Assembly (NCBI RefSeq): GCF_017874255.1
Contig: NZ_JAGGLD010000004.1
Span: 303,768 to 367,767 of the forward strand
Reading direction: 5' to 3'
DNA length: 64,000 bases
From: Paenibacillus shirakamiensis
GTDB taxonomy: Bacteria > Bacillota > Bacilli > Paenibacillales > Paenibacillaceae
In this document: piece by piece, positions 17,508 through 26,261 of the stretch
Position numbering within the stretch: position 1 is the first letter of the stretch
Layout of the letters: every line of letters starts with the position of its first letter
Position numbers and translations under genes: made by a program
The notes under the pieces: generated by a model
Database searches by the model: none
Told to the model about the DNA's origin: nothing
Seen by the model: the letters and a program-made list of their open reading frames with translations, nothing else

Positions 17508-18317
17508 ATGAGTACACAGCAAGAAATAATTGCCCAATTGGGTGTCAAGCCAACGATTGACGTTGATCAAGAAATTCGGAAACGTGTAGACTTTCTTAAG
17601 GATTATGTGAAAAAGTCAGGGACTACCGGTCTATTAATTGCCATTAGTGGAGGGATTGATAGTGCTGTGGCGGCGGGGCTTTGTAAGCAGGCCACCGATG
17701 AATTGAGTAAGGAATCCGGAACAGAATATATAACTCTGGGCGTATATCAACCTTATGGGGCGCAAGATGATATTGAACATAGTTACGAAGTAGCCAGAGC
17801 ATTCCAGCTAACCAAGACGGTAGAGACGAATATTGAGGAGACGGTAGACGAAATTTCCCTTGAAGTGGAGCATGCCCTGAAGAATGTGGGTATTTCTCGT
17901 CATATCACGTATCAAGGAAAAGGAAATGTGAAAGCCCGTACTCGTATGGTTGTACAGTACGCGCTTGCTTTCGAACTTAAATTGCTTGTAGTAGGAACCG
18001 ATCATGCTTCAGAAGCATTAACAGGATTCTATACCAAATGGGGCGATGGTGCGGTGGATATTACACCACTCAGCACACTTAATAAGCGTCAAGTACGACT
18101 GGTTGCAGCTAAAATTGGTGTACCTCAGAGTATTATTGACAAGGTTCCAACGGCTGGGCTCTGGGAAGGCCAGACCGATGAAAAAGAGTTAGGTGTAAGT
18201 TATGAAGATAACAGTGATTACTTAGAAGGCAAAGAGATTAATCCATCGGCTCAGGAGATTTTGGAGTCATTTTATGCACGTACGGCTCATAAACGAAATA
18301 CGATTCCTGGAATTTAA
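17508..18317 (+). CDS. nadE: Ammonia-dependent NAD+ synthetase
   Basis: 269 residues, the single-domain form without a glutaminase. The ATP-pyrophosphatase P-loop SGGIDS (~48-53) is followed by the NadE signatures GNVKARTRM, VVGTDHASEALTGFYTKWGD and PTAGLWEGQTDE. It catalyses the last step of NAD+ synthesis from deamido-NAD+ and ammonia in the cytoplasm. GAGGTGAG precedes the ATG. Flanked by its own terminator. Confidence 0.97.
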   Translation: MSTQQEIIAQLGVKPTIDVDQEIRKRVDFLKDYVKKSGTTGLLIAISGGIDSAVAAGLCKQATDELSKESGTEYITLGVYQPYGAQDDIEHSYEVARAFQLTKTVETNIEETVDEISLEVEHALKNVGISRHITYQGKGNVKARTRMVVQYALAFELKLLVVGTDHASEALTGFYTKWGDGAVDITPLSTLNKRQVRLVAAKIGVPQSIIDKVPTAGLWEGQTDEKELGVSYEDNSDYLEGKEINPSAQEILESFYARTAHKRNTIPGI

Positions 18318-18360
18318 TCTGCTCCTTCCACAAATCGACTACAATTTCATACGATTAGAG

Positions 18361-18388
18361 GTCCGACTTTGAAGTCGGGCTTTTTTTT
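18361..18388 (+). terminator. Rho-independent terminator of nadE
   Basis: GTCCGACTT-TG-AAGTCGGGC followed by eight T residues. Confidence 0.92.
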
Positions 18389-18654
18389 GCGTCCAATCAC
18401 TTACACTATTTTATATTTCATAGAACAATGTGTCAGAAAATATGACGTTTAATAGCGAAATGATATAATTTCGTAAGATATTACCCCTATTTTGTAAGAA
18501 AACACCCCTACGATCATTTGTTAAATAGAATATAATAATTTTTAACAGCTAGTTTACATAGCGTTAACCTATCTTTCCCCCTCGATTCAGCACGTCCACT
18601 TCTATTTTTCTCACATCCTAAGTCCTATACACAATATTCTATGGGTTTAAGTTC

Positions 18655-18744
18655 TACCTCTACAGAGGTGAATTTAATAGCAATGCCGCCGAAGAACTTC
18701 CTTGGAGGTGAATAGTTCAGCCGTTATCTACCACTTGGCATTGT
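18655..18744 (+). ncRNA. Structured 5' leader of the chitinase gene, type unknown
   Basis: The ~380-bp gap before the chitinase ends in nested complementarity: ACCTC-TACA-GAGGT (18656-18669), GAACT (18694-18698) with AGTTC (18714-18718), and an outer pair CAATGCC (18681-18687) with GGCATTG (18737-18743). The string GAGGTGAAT occurs twice (18665, 18705), once in each inner hairpin. No open reading frame explains it. I could not fit it to a known riboswitch class. It may be a regulatory leader or attenuator. Confidence 0.35.
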
Positions 18745-18771
18745 ATAAAAATTGAGAGATTGGGGTGTTAT

Positions 18772-21700
18772 ATGAAAACGCTTTCTAAACACTTGTACAG
18801 ACAGTGGTTCACGTATTTCGCCGTTGTAGCTTTGATCATCTCGTCATTTTCCTTTACAGGACGGGCTTCAGCAGCAGCTTCGGATATTAAGGGTCACTGG
18901 GCTGAAGCTCAGCTTACGGAGTGGCAGACCAAAGGTCTTCTTAAAGGATATTCCGATGGCACATTAAAGCCAGATCATTCGATTACCCGTGCTGAACTCA
19001 TCATTCTTATCAACAGATACTTTAACTATACGGACACGGCGGCGATTAAGTTCACCGATATTAAGGAATCCCAGTGGCTATATGCAGATATTGCTAAAGC
19101 GGTTAAAGCTGGATATATCAAGGGATATACGGACGGATCGATTCGTCCCAATCAACCTGTAAGTCGTGAAGAGACGGCCGTCATGTTGTCCAAAGTACTT
19201 CAACTGCCTGCGGCTTCATCAGACGCACTAAAAAACATGAAAGATGCTGCCAAAATTGCGAGCTGGAGTAAAGCAGCGGTAGGTGCGTTAGTATCTAACA
19301 AAGTGATTGGTGGATATAACGATGGTACATTCCGTCCATCAGCTAACCTTACCCGTGCTGAAGGGGTTGTCCTTATTGACCGCTCAGCTGCTGTGCAGAC
19401 GGCAGGAGCACCTACTGTGCTGAATGTAAAAGAAGGTCAAACGTATAAGTCCGGTGTTCTTCCGAACTGGAAGGATGCAAGCGGAACGACAACAACAGCT
19501 ACTTTGAATGGAGCAAATTATGTAAAGGGAACAGGCATTACAGCTGCTGGCGATTATACGTTGGTGGTTACTGCTATGAAACCATCTACTAAGAAAGCTT
19601 CTAGTACAACTGTAAAGTTCAAAATCGATCCGCAAACGAAGCTGGTAGCTTACGTTCCTGGTTGGAAAGATTGGTCGGACGCAAATACGGTAGATGTAGC
19701 GAAGTTAACCCATATCGACTACGCTTTTACACATGTCAAAGACAATCAATTGATTCCTTTTGAAGGCGATTTCAATGATGATCAGAACTATGCCTACCTG
19801 AACAGTCTGAGAGCAAAAAATCCGAATCTTAAAATTCTGAACTCTGTCGGTGGATGGGGTGCAGATGGCTTCTCAGATGCTGCATTTACTGCAGGTTCAC
19901 GTGATATTTTCACATCCAGTATTGTGGATTATGTGAAGAAATATAATCTGGATGGAGTAGATCTGGATTGGGAGTACCCAACACAGACCTCAGGTGACAT
20001 TATCAAAGCAAGACCTGAAGACAAGCAAAACTTCACTTTATTGCTTCAGACTTTACGCGAGAAGCTGAACAAGCTTGGTCTTGAAAATAATAAATACTAT
20101 GAAATTTCGATTGCAGCAGCTGCTGCAGCTGCATATCCAACATGGGTAGAGCTGGATAAAATTACTCCACTGCTGGACAACTACAACTTGATGACCTATG
20201 ACTTTGCTGGCGGCTGGGTGCCTAATGCTTCGCACCATACGAACTTATACGGAACAAGAAGTGTAGATTCTACCGTTCAAGCATTTCTAAAGAATAATGT
20301 TCCTGCTAGCAAGCTCGTCATTGGGGGAGCATTCTATGCCCACAAATGGACAGATGTAGCTTCCAAAGAGAACAATGGTCTTGGGGCCAAGGCTAAAGGC
20401 ACAGGAGATACACCTGTATATGGAACAGTAATTGCAACGTATAACAAGGAAAGCGGTTATACCCGTTATTGGGATGAAGCTTCCAAAGCGGCGTACCTTT
20501 TTAACGGAAGCACTTTCTTATCCTTTGATGATCCTCAGTCCATGTCCGAGAAGGGCAAATACGCTCGCGATCATAAGCTGGGCGGCGCCATGTTCTGGGA
20601 ATACAGTCAAGATACAACAGGAGCGCTATTAGAATCGGTATACAACGGTCTGAATGGCGTTCCATACGTAGCAGACACCACTTCTGTTCCGAATGCACCT
20701 AAAGTTGTGAACGTGATAGATGGCCAGACTTATAAGACAGGAATTCTACCGAACTGGACAGATGCCGTGGGCACTGCAAGTGCAGCTACATTGAACGGCA
20801 AGGAATATGTAAAAGGTACAGGGATTACGGAAGCTGGAGACTATACGTTAATTGTAACAGCTGCGCATGGTAAGAGCTTTAAGACAGCTAGCACTACTGT
20901 GAAATTCAAAGTCGTTCCCGAGACTAAAGTGATTGCTTATATTCCAGGTTGGAAAGAATGGTCCACAGCAAATCCTATTACTGGGAACAAATTAACCCAC
21001 ATTTTATATGCGTTCACTCATGTAGAGAATGGCAAGATCATCCCTCTAAAAGATCAAAAATATGATGATGCCAATTATGCCTATCTTCAAAGTTTGAGAG
21101 CGCAAAACCCGAATCTGAAGCTTCTGAACTCTGTTGGAGGATGGGGAGCGGATGGATTTTCTGATGCAGTGCTCACTTCAGCATCCCGAAATACATTTGC
21201 GAACAGCATTGTAGATTATGTGAAGAAATATAAGCTGGATGGCATTGATCTGGACTGGGAGTATCCAACACAAAGTGCAGATGGCGTCATTAAGGCTAGA
21301 CCAGAAGACAAGCAGAACTACAGTACTTTCCTTAAGCTGCTGCGTGAGAAATTGAATGCACAAGGTTTAGTAGACAACAAATACTATGAAATTACGATTG
21401 CTGTAGGCGCAACCCAGAAATACCTGGATGGCGTAGAAATGCCGGAAATTATCAAGGTTCTCGACAATGTCAATTTGATGACGTACGATTTTGCAGGGGG
21501 ATGGAGTACGAAGACAGACCATCATACAAACCTATATGGTGGCGCGATTAGCGTGGATTCTTCCGTGAAATTGTTCCAAAAGAATGGTGTGCCTAATAAC
21601 AAGATCGTCATTGGTGCAGCATTCTACAGCCACATTTGGACGGATGTCAAATCCTCAGCGAATCATGGTCTGGGCCAAGAAGCAAAAGGCTCAGGCGATA

Positions 21701-21954
21701 CACCAACCTATTCTGATATCGTTACAAAATACAATACTGCTGCAGGATATACACGTTACTGGGATGATACAGCGAAGGCTCCTTATCTCTTTGATGGTAA
21801 AACATTCGTAAGTTATGATGATCCGCAGTCCGTAGCTGCTAAAGCTCAATACGTATTGGACCAAAAGCTAGGTGGAGCTATGTTCTGGGAGTATAGCCAA
21901 GACAACACAGGCACTCTTTTAGATGCTCTAAATAAAGTTATTCCAGTAAAGTAA
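18772..21954 (+). CDS. SLH-anchored chitinase with two GH18 modules
   Basis: 1060 residues. A signal peptide ends near ASAAA (~36). Three SLH repeats (~37-205; ITRAE, VSREE and LTRAE mark each) anchor it to secondary cell wall polymer. Two copies of an Ig-like segment plus a GH18 catalytic barrel follow. Both GH18 domains keep the DxxDxDxE motif: DGVDLDWEYP with Glu401 and DGIDLDWEYP with Glu830, so both should hydrolyse chitin or a related GlcNAc polymer. The ATG at 18772 has GGGGTG four bases upstream; the in-frame TTG at 18760 does not. Secreted and surface-bound. Its own terminator follows. Confidence 0.93.
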   Translation: MKTLSKHLYRQWFTYFAVVALIISSFSFTGRASAAASDIKGHWAEAQLTEWQTKGLLKGYSDGTLKPDHSITRAELIILINRYFNYTDTAAIKFTDIKESQWLYADIAKAVKAGYIKGYTDGSIRPNQPVSREETAVMLSKVLQLPAASSDALKNMKDAAKIASWSKAAVGALVSNKVIGGYNDGTFRPSANLTRAEGVVLIDRSAAVQTAGAPTVLNVKEGQTYKSGVLPNWKDASGTTTTATLNGANYVKGTGITAAGDYTLVVTAMKPSTKKASSTTVKFKIDPQTKLVAYVPGWKDWSDANTVDVAKLTHIDYAFTHVKDNQLIPFEGDFNDDQNYAYLNSLRAKNPNLKILNSVGGWGADGFSDAAFTAGSRDIFTSSIVDYVKKYNLDGVDLDWEYPTQTSGDIIKARPEDKQNFTLLLQTLREKLNKLGLENNKYYEISIAAAAAAAYPTWVELDKITPLLDNYNLMTYDFAGGWVPNASHHTNLYGTRSVDSTVQAFLKNNVPASKLVIGGAFYAHKWTDVASKENNGLGAKAKGTGDTPVYGTVIATYNKESGYTRYWDEASKAAYLFNGSTFLSFDDPQSMSEKGKYARDHKLGGAMFWEYSQDTTGALLESVYNGLNGVPYVADTTSVPNAPKVVNVIDGQTYKTGILPNWTDAVGTASAATLNGKEYVKGTGITEAGDYTLIVTAAHGKSFKTASTTVKFKVVPETKVIAYIPGWKEWSTANPITGNKLTHILYAFTHVENGKIIPLKDQKYDDANYAYLQSLRAQNPNLKLLNSVGGWGADGFSDAVLTSASRNTFANSIVDYVKKYKLDGIDLDWEYPTQSADGVIKARPEDKQNYSTFLKLLREKLNAQGLVDNKYYEITIAVGATQKYLDGVEMPEIIKVLDNVNLMTYDFAGGWSTKTDHHTNLYGGAISVDSSVKLFQKNGVPNNKIVIGAAFYSHIWTDVKSSANHGLGQEAKGSGDTPTYSDIVTKYNTAAGYTRYWDDTAKAPYLFDGKTFVSYDDPQSVAAKAQYVLDQKLGGAMFWEYSQDNTGTLLDALNKVIPVK
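19408..21930 (+). repeat. Internal duplication of the Ig-like plus GH18 module
   Basis: The segment beginning APTVLNVKEGQTYK (19408) recurs as APKVVNVIDGQTYK (20695), an offset of 1287 bases, and the two copies stay collinear to AMFWEYSQDTTGALL and AMFWEYSQDNTGTLL. The copies differ at many synonymous and non-synonymous sites, so the duplication is old or the copies are diverging. Confidence 0.9.
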
Positions 21955-22015
21955 CAAGACTAAGATTAAAATAGAAGATTTAGCGCTAGAACAAAGTATA
22001 CAGTTATATGAGAAT

Positions 22016-22065
22016 ACCCCGCATTCCGTTCTTTGTCAGAACGTGGTGCGGGGTGTTCTATTTTT
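22016..22065 (+). terminator. Rho-independent terminator of the chitinase gene
   Basis: ACCCCGCA pairs with TGCGGGGT and inner CGTTCT with AGAACG, followed by TTCTATTTTT. Confidence 0.9.
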
Positions 22066-22090
22066 GTCGAATCACTCTCTTAGAACGATG

Positions 22091-22185
22091 TGTTAGATCT
22101 TAATCTATGCGCTAGATATTGGTGTATAGTTTAGTTATTGGTATATACGTTAGATATTTATATGTGTGTTAGATCTATATAGTAT
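22091..22185. repeat. Five imperfect 19-bp tandem repeats
   Basis: Units start at exact 19-base steps (22091, 22110, 22129, 22148, 22167): TGTTAGATCTTAATCTATG, CGCTAGATATTGGTGTATA, GTTTAGTTATTGGTATATA, CGTTAGATATTTATATGTG, TGTTAGATCTATATAGTAT. The core TTAGATAT holds place in each. The array lies between the chitinase terminator and the convergent hydrolase end and is not translated. It may be a slippage array or a protein-binding array. Confidence 0.75.
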
Positions 22186-22212
22186 CTAATCTTAATATAG
22201 TGAAATGACAAT

Positions 22213-23043
22213 TTATAGCGAAGGGGTACGTTTGCGCAGTACATCTGATATAAAAGATTCGCTGACTTCGATTGCATCTTTAAGCTGTTGGGATGCTCCT
22301 TGAAAAGGATGAACACTATTGAACGTATGATTACCGCCTTCGACGTGAATCCAAGGGATATGCGGATGGGCAGAGGTGAGTTGAGCAGAACCGACACGAA
22401 GATGATCTTCTGTTCCTTGAATCAGCGCCACTGCAAAGTCGGCATGCGTAATGCGGGAGAAGATATCATACTGCTCGGCATGGAGCTCGAGATCTTGAAG
22501 TAGTACCGCGTCTAAAGGCATAGCTTGGCCCGTACGGCCATTTACAACATAGCTAATGCCGTGTATACGCATTTCTTGCTTTTGCTGATCAGAGAAGAGG
22601 TCTAGGCGAGTAATGCCGTTCCAAGACAATACAGCCGCTAATGTGCGAGGATGATCCAGACCATAGATTAACGAAGTTCCTGCACCCCGGGAATGGCCAA
22701 TTAGGATTAAAGGGAGCAATTTTAGTTCATCGACCTGTTGTGTATATGAGATAAGGGCGCTTAGATCTTGTAGTTCAAGTTGATACGTATTGATAGCGAA
22801 ATCATCAAGTTCTGTAAAATCTACAGGGCTTGACCCGATACCATTATGAGAGAAATTGAACGTGATGACTTCATGATGCTGACTGAACTGTTCCGCGACA
22901 TAAGGGAACATGCCCCAGTCTTTGAATCCTTTGAAGCCGTGCACAATAATAATGAGGCTATCGGCTATATCTTGTTTGCAAGGATAATGAGTGCAGTGAA
23001 GTTGTCGTCCTGTCGGTAATTGTACGTCAAAATCTGTAGTCAT
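22213..23043 (-). CDS. Cytoplasmic alpha/beta hydrolase (esterase-like)
   Basis: 276 residues without a signal peptide. Oxyanion motif IVHGFKGFKDWG, nucleophile elbow LIGHSRGAG, acid likely in IQGTEDHLRVG, and His in VEGGNHTFN. The insertion between elbow and acid is of dienelactone-hydrolase or YtmA-like kind. GGAGGTG is about ten bases before the ATG. It is divergent from acpS with only a short gap. Substrate unknown. Confidence 0.85.
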   Translation of the reverse strand: MTTDFDVQLPTGRQLHCTHYPCKQDIADSLIIIVHGFKGFKDWGMFPYVAEQFSQHHEVITFNFSHNGIGSSPVDFTELDDFAINTYQLELQDLSALISYTQQVDELKLLPLILIGHSRGAGTSLIYGLDHPRTLAAVLSWNGITRLDLFSDQQKQEMRIHGISYVVNGRTGQAMPLDAVLLQDLELHAEQYDIFSRITHADFAVALIQGTEDHLRVGSAQLTSAHPHIPWIHVEGGNHTFNSVHPFQGASQQLKDAIEVSESFISDVLRKRTPSL

Positions 23044-23155
23044 AATCTATTCACCTCCAGCTTCCATTATATCACATCGCTTGGGTTGGACTCGCATGAG
23101 TAGGGCGGAGTTGGTACAATGGAGGCATAGCTTATTAGCGCAAAGGGTGAAACCA

Positions 23156-23545
23156 TTGATCTACGGAATTGGTCATGACATTGTAGATATAAAAAGGATG
23201 AACGAATTAGTACAAGGCCCTTTGGGTTCGCGTTTTTTAAAGCGTATCCTTTCGGATAAGGAACAAGTCGAAGCAAGCCTTCGAACTGCTAAAGCAGGCG
23301 AATATGTAGCTGGAAGATTTGCAGCTAAGGAAGCAGTAAGTAAAGCTTTTGGATGCGGAATCGGCCATACGATAGGTTTTCAAGATATTGAGATTATACC
23401 GGATGCATTAGGTAAGCCCATTTTGCATCTAGCACCAGAAGCGTGGGCTCGCCTTGGGATGTCAGCAGCTTTATATACGATTCATTTGAGCATTACACAT
23501 GAGCGATTGATGGCTTCTGCATTTGTTATCGTGGAGAAACTGTAG
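23156..23545 (+). CDS. acpS: Holo-[acyl-carrier-protein] synthase
   Basis: AcpS transfers 4'-phosphopantetheine from CoA to ACP. The two Mg-binding motifs are IYGIGHDIVDI (Asp8) and GRFAAKEAVSKAFG (Glu59), and the C-terminal SITHERLMASAFVI is typical. The frame is open from 23081, but the TTG at 23156 is six bases after AAGGGTG and gives the family's usual start (MIYGIGHDIV) and length, 129 residues. Confidence 0.95.
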   Translation: MIYGIGHDIVDIKRMNELVQGPLGSRFLKRILSDKEQVEASLRTAKAGEYVAGRFAAKEAVSKAFGCGIGHTIGFQDIEIIPDALGKPILHLAPEAWARLGMSAALYTIHLSITHERLMASAFVIVEKL

Positions 23546-23582
23546 ACCGCCTATATAGTTAGTTCACTTAAAGGAGACCAGC

Positions 23583-24776
23583 ATGGAGCAGGAGAACAAG
23601 GAGCAGCAGAACAACGAAATGGTGAAGAGGTTTTTCAGTACGGAGTTACTGGAGTGGTATGAAAGGTCCAAAAGAGATTTGCCTTGGCGTAGGCATCGTG
23701 ATCCGTATTACATATGGGTCTCCGAGATTATGCTTCAACAGACTCGGGTGGATACAGTGATTCCTTATTTCCATCGGTTTATTGAACGATTTCCAACCTT
23801 GCAGGAGCTAGCGGAAGCGCCGGAGGCAGATGTGCTTAAACTGTGGGAGGGACTAGGATATTATTCCCGTGCTCGGAATTTGCAGCGAGGAGCACAGCAG
23901 GTGATGGAACTTCATGGCGGACAGGTTCCCAATGATAAATTAGCGGTAGCTGCGCTAAAAGGTGTCGGTCCATATACAACGGGAGCGATTATGAGTATTG
24001 CCTTTAACCAGCCTGTTCCGGCGGTCGATGGCAATGTGATGCGGGTCTTATCTCGTTATTTTTTGATCGAAGACGACATCATGAAGAATGCTACGCGAGC
24101 TGGAATGGAAGTGCTCATTGAGCAGTTAATTCCTGAAGGCAGAGCATCGGATTTCAATCAAGCGCTCATGGAACTGGGGGCTTTGGTCTGTACGCCAAAA
24201 TCTCCGCATTGCTTGACCTGTCCGGTCATGATGCACTGCGAAGGCCGACTTGCCGGGATGGAGCTTCAGCTCCCCGTCAAGTCTAAGGCCAAGCCGCCTC
24301 GTCCGGAGTTCCGGACGGTGGCGCTTGTGGAAGGCACCGGCCGCGAAGCAGGCCGCGTGCTCGTGCGGCAGCGTCCTGCTGCCGGGCTGCTCGCCAGCAT
24401 GTGGGAACTTCCCCACATGCTGCTGCAGGAAGCGCCCGGCGTCGCTGCCGAGGCGACGGATGAGCAGGCGATGGACCTGCTCATCCAGGAGCTGGCCTTT
24501 AGCGGCCTGTATACACGGCCGCTCGGGCCTTATATGGAAGCTGAACATACGTTCAGCCACATTCACTGGAACCTGCGGGTATATCGGATGGAGCAACTAG
24601 CGGCTTCGGTGGCAGCCGAAGCCGGTGTGCGCTATGAAGCCGCTGCAGCCCTAGAGGAGAACATGGCTCGCTCCTTATGGATTACCCGGGAGGATATGGC
24701 ACTACATGCTTTTCCTAAGGTGTTTTTAACGATTTTGAATCGTTATTTTGATGAACGTGAGCAAACCTACAAGTGA
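23583..24776 (+). CDS. mutY: A/G-specific adenine DNA glycosylase
   Basis: 397 residues. MutY removes adenine paired with 8-oxoguanine. The catalytic pair is Glu48 in WVSEIMLQQTRVDTV and Asp149 in PVPAVDGNVMRVLSRYF, separated by the helix-hairpin-helix (LKGVGPYTTGAIMS). A [4Fe-4S] cluster is held by C203-X6-C210-X2-C213-X5-C219. The C-terminal ~150 residues are the MutT-like domain that reads 8-oxoG. The stretch 24301-24480, which codes for the start of that domain, is about 71% GC by count, against about 48% in the N-terminal part. Start ATG after AAGGAGACC, 37 bases after acpS. Confidence 0.96.
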   Translation: MEQENKEQQNNEMVKRFFSTELLEWYERSKRDLPWRRHRDPYYIWVSEIMLQQTRVDTVIPYFHRFIERFPTLQELAEAPEADVLKLWEGLGYYSRARNLQRGAQQVMELHGGQVPNDKLAVAALKGVGPYTTGAIMSIAFNQPVPAVDGNVMRVLSRYFLIEDDIMKNATRAGMEVLIEQLIPEGRASDFNQALMELGALVCTPKSPHCLTCPVMMHCEGRLAGMELQLPVKSKAKPPRPEFRTVALVEGTGREAGRVLVRQRPAAGLLASMWELPHMLLQEAPGVAAEATDEQAMDLLIQELAFSGLYTRPLGPYMEAEHTFSHIHWNLRVYRMEQLAASVAAEAGVRYEAAAALEENMARSLWITREDMALHAFPKVFLTILNRYFDEREQTYK

Positions 24777-24798
24777 CCGAATCACTAACTACGAATAA

Positions 24799-24857
24799 AT
24801 AACTAATAAAAGCCTTGGAAATGCAGACGCCTGCAATCCAAGGCTTTTATTAGTTAT
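24799..24857 (+). terminator. Very long-stemmed terminator after mutY
   Basis: A perfect 21-bp stem (ATAACTAATAAAAGCCTTGGA with its complement) plus an inner TGCAG-ACGC-CTGCA hairpin. Symmetric, so it may act both ways, though there is no gene converging within 80 bases. Confidence 0.75.
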
Positions 24858-24941
24858 TCCTTATAGCGGTAACTATATAATTAAGCTTTACCAATTAATT
24901 ACGTCGATTCTAATCATCACAAGGTTACATAGATACGAAAA

Positions 24942-25136
24942 CTACTCTAATTGACGATTTTCCACAGATTTCATCTTATTTTGCTGGTCGGGTATTCGGC
25001 TCTGATCCATAATATCCTGTCCTAATTCATGGGAGCTATCTCCAATAACGTGGCGAGCAAATTGAGTGAATTGTGCCTTATGCTTATCTGCTTCATGTTT
25101 GGATTTGAGCAAATCTTTTGGATCGGGGGTAGTCAT
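24942..25136 (-). CDS. Small hydrophilic protein of unknown function
   Basis: 64 residues, very rich in Lys, Asp, Gln and His, without hydrophobic segments (MTTPDPKDLLKSKHEADKHK at the start). AGGAGG lies eight bases before the ATG, which is the main reason to accept it. It resembles the small charged proteins common in Paenibacillus, some of them sporulation-related, but I recognise no family. Confidence 0.65.
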   Translation of the reverse strand: MTTPDPKDLLKSKHEADKHKAQFTQFARHVIGDSSHELGQDIMDQSRIPDQQNKMKSVENRQLE

Positions 25137-25230
25137 AAGATTAGCCTCCTTTTCTAGAGAGTAGCCTTACTATACCCGTCAGCATGGGATTCCATCCTTT
25201 CATCCGCAAGATATCTACTCTACTGATACT

Positions 25231-25256
25231 AAAAAAAGACCGCCTCGAAGGCGGTC
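25231..25256 (-). terminator. Rho-independent terminator of sodA
   Basis: On the minus strand GACCGCCT-TCG-AGGCGGTC is followed by seven T residues. Confidence 0.92.
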
Positions 25257-25278
25257 TTCTCTTTATACTAGAGGAACA

Positions 25279-25890
25279 TTATTTCGCAGAAGCGTAACGT
25301 TTGTTCACTTCGTCCCAGTTGATTACATTGAAGAAAGCATTGATGTAGTCTGGGCGTTTGTTTTGATATTTAAGGTAATAGGCATGCTCCCATACATCAA
25401 GCCCCAATACTGGAGTCAAACCTTCTTGCAAAGGGTTGTCTTGGTTAGGAGTGCTAGTAATTGAGAGTTTGCCGTCTTTGCCAACTACGAGCCAAGCCCA
25501 GCCGCTACCAAAACGAGTAGTTGCAGCTTTAGCGAAATCTTCTTTGAACTTCTCATAACCACCAAGTTCACTTTCAATTGCTTCGCCGATGGCACCTGTA
25601 GGGTTGCCGCCGCCATTGGGTCCAATGATAGTCCAGAACAAGCTATGGTTAGCATGTCCACCGCCATTGTTGCGAACAGCAGTACGGATATTTTCAGGAA
25701 CTGCATCCAAATTGGATACTAATTCTTCAATGCTTTTGTCTTGAAGCTCAGGAGCGCTTTCGAGTGCAGCATTCAAGTTCGTCACATACGTATTATGGTG
25801 ACGATCGTGGTGAATGTTCATGGTTTGTTCGTCGATATGCGGTTCAAGTGCATTCGCTGCGTAAGGCAGTTCTGGTAATTGATGTGCCAT
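25279..25890 (-). CDS. sodA: Superoxide dismutase, Mn type
   Basis: 203 residues. Metal ligands His27 (MNIHHDRHH), His82 ([10 protein letters not shown]), Asp165 and His169 (LDVWEHAYY) are present. GSGWAWLVV and WDEVNKRY match the Mn-dependent SodA of bacilli; metal choice is not certain from sequence. The ATG at 25890 has GGAGG nine bases upstream; the frame continues upstream without a site. A second SOD domain lies at 30311. Confidence 0.95.
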   Translation of the reverse strand: MAHQLPELPYAANALEPHIDEQTMNIHHDRHHNTYVTNLNAALESAPELQDKSIEELVSNLDAVPENIRTAVRNNGGGHANHSLFWTIIGPNGGGNPTGAIGEAIESELGGYEKFKEDFAKAATTRFGSGWAWLVVGKDGKLSITSTPNQDNPLQEGLTPVLGLDVWEHAYYLKYQNKRPDYINAFFNVINWDEVNKRYASAK

Positions 25891-26261
25891 GGGTAAAAAC
25901 CTCCTGAAATATAGTTTTTGTAAAGTGAGCAAAAAGAAAAGAGCATCTGCCTAAATTCCGATGCTTACACCCTTTATTAAACCGTATAATTGAGAGTAAA
26001 TCAATAGGGATGATGGTAAGCACTGGGATTAGTCATGTGTACTAATACAGATTAATATACGTACATTTAACATAAATAAAGGTAATCGTTCAAATTAAGC
26101 GCTTTCAGAAGAAAACAGGTGATTTAGCGAGATAAATGTGGTTTAATGTTCATTGAAGCATAAAAATATCGTTATTTGTCAACTTTATACTCGATTAATG
26201 TAAAACGGAAAACCTCTCTTTTTACGTTAATCTATCTTGTTTAGGAAAAGGGAGATCAAAT
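25891..26261. other. 371-bp divergent intergenic region, sodA / acetyltransferase
   Basis: AT-rich and without a gene. It should hold both promoters. The only clear structure is an inverted repeat at 26193-26232 (GATTAATGTAAAA with TTTTTACGTTAATC, one wobble) about 30 bases before the acetyltransferase, a possible operator or mRNA hairpin. Confidence 0.4.

Noticed and set aside
18641..18744. Resemblance of the chitinase leader to a c-di-AMP (ydaO) or c-di-GMP riboswitch
   Set aside because: GGTGAAT and GCCGAA occur, but the order and the other conserved blocks of those aptamers are missing, so it is left as an unclassified structure.
24126..24600. Several open frames on both strands within mutY
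   Set aside because: They come from the local GC-rich patch, which lowers stop codon frequency; mutY itself has all motifs.
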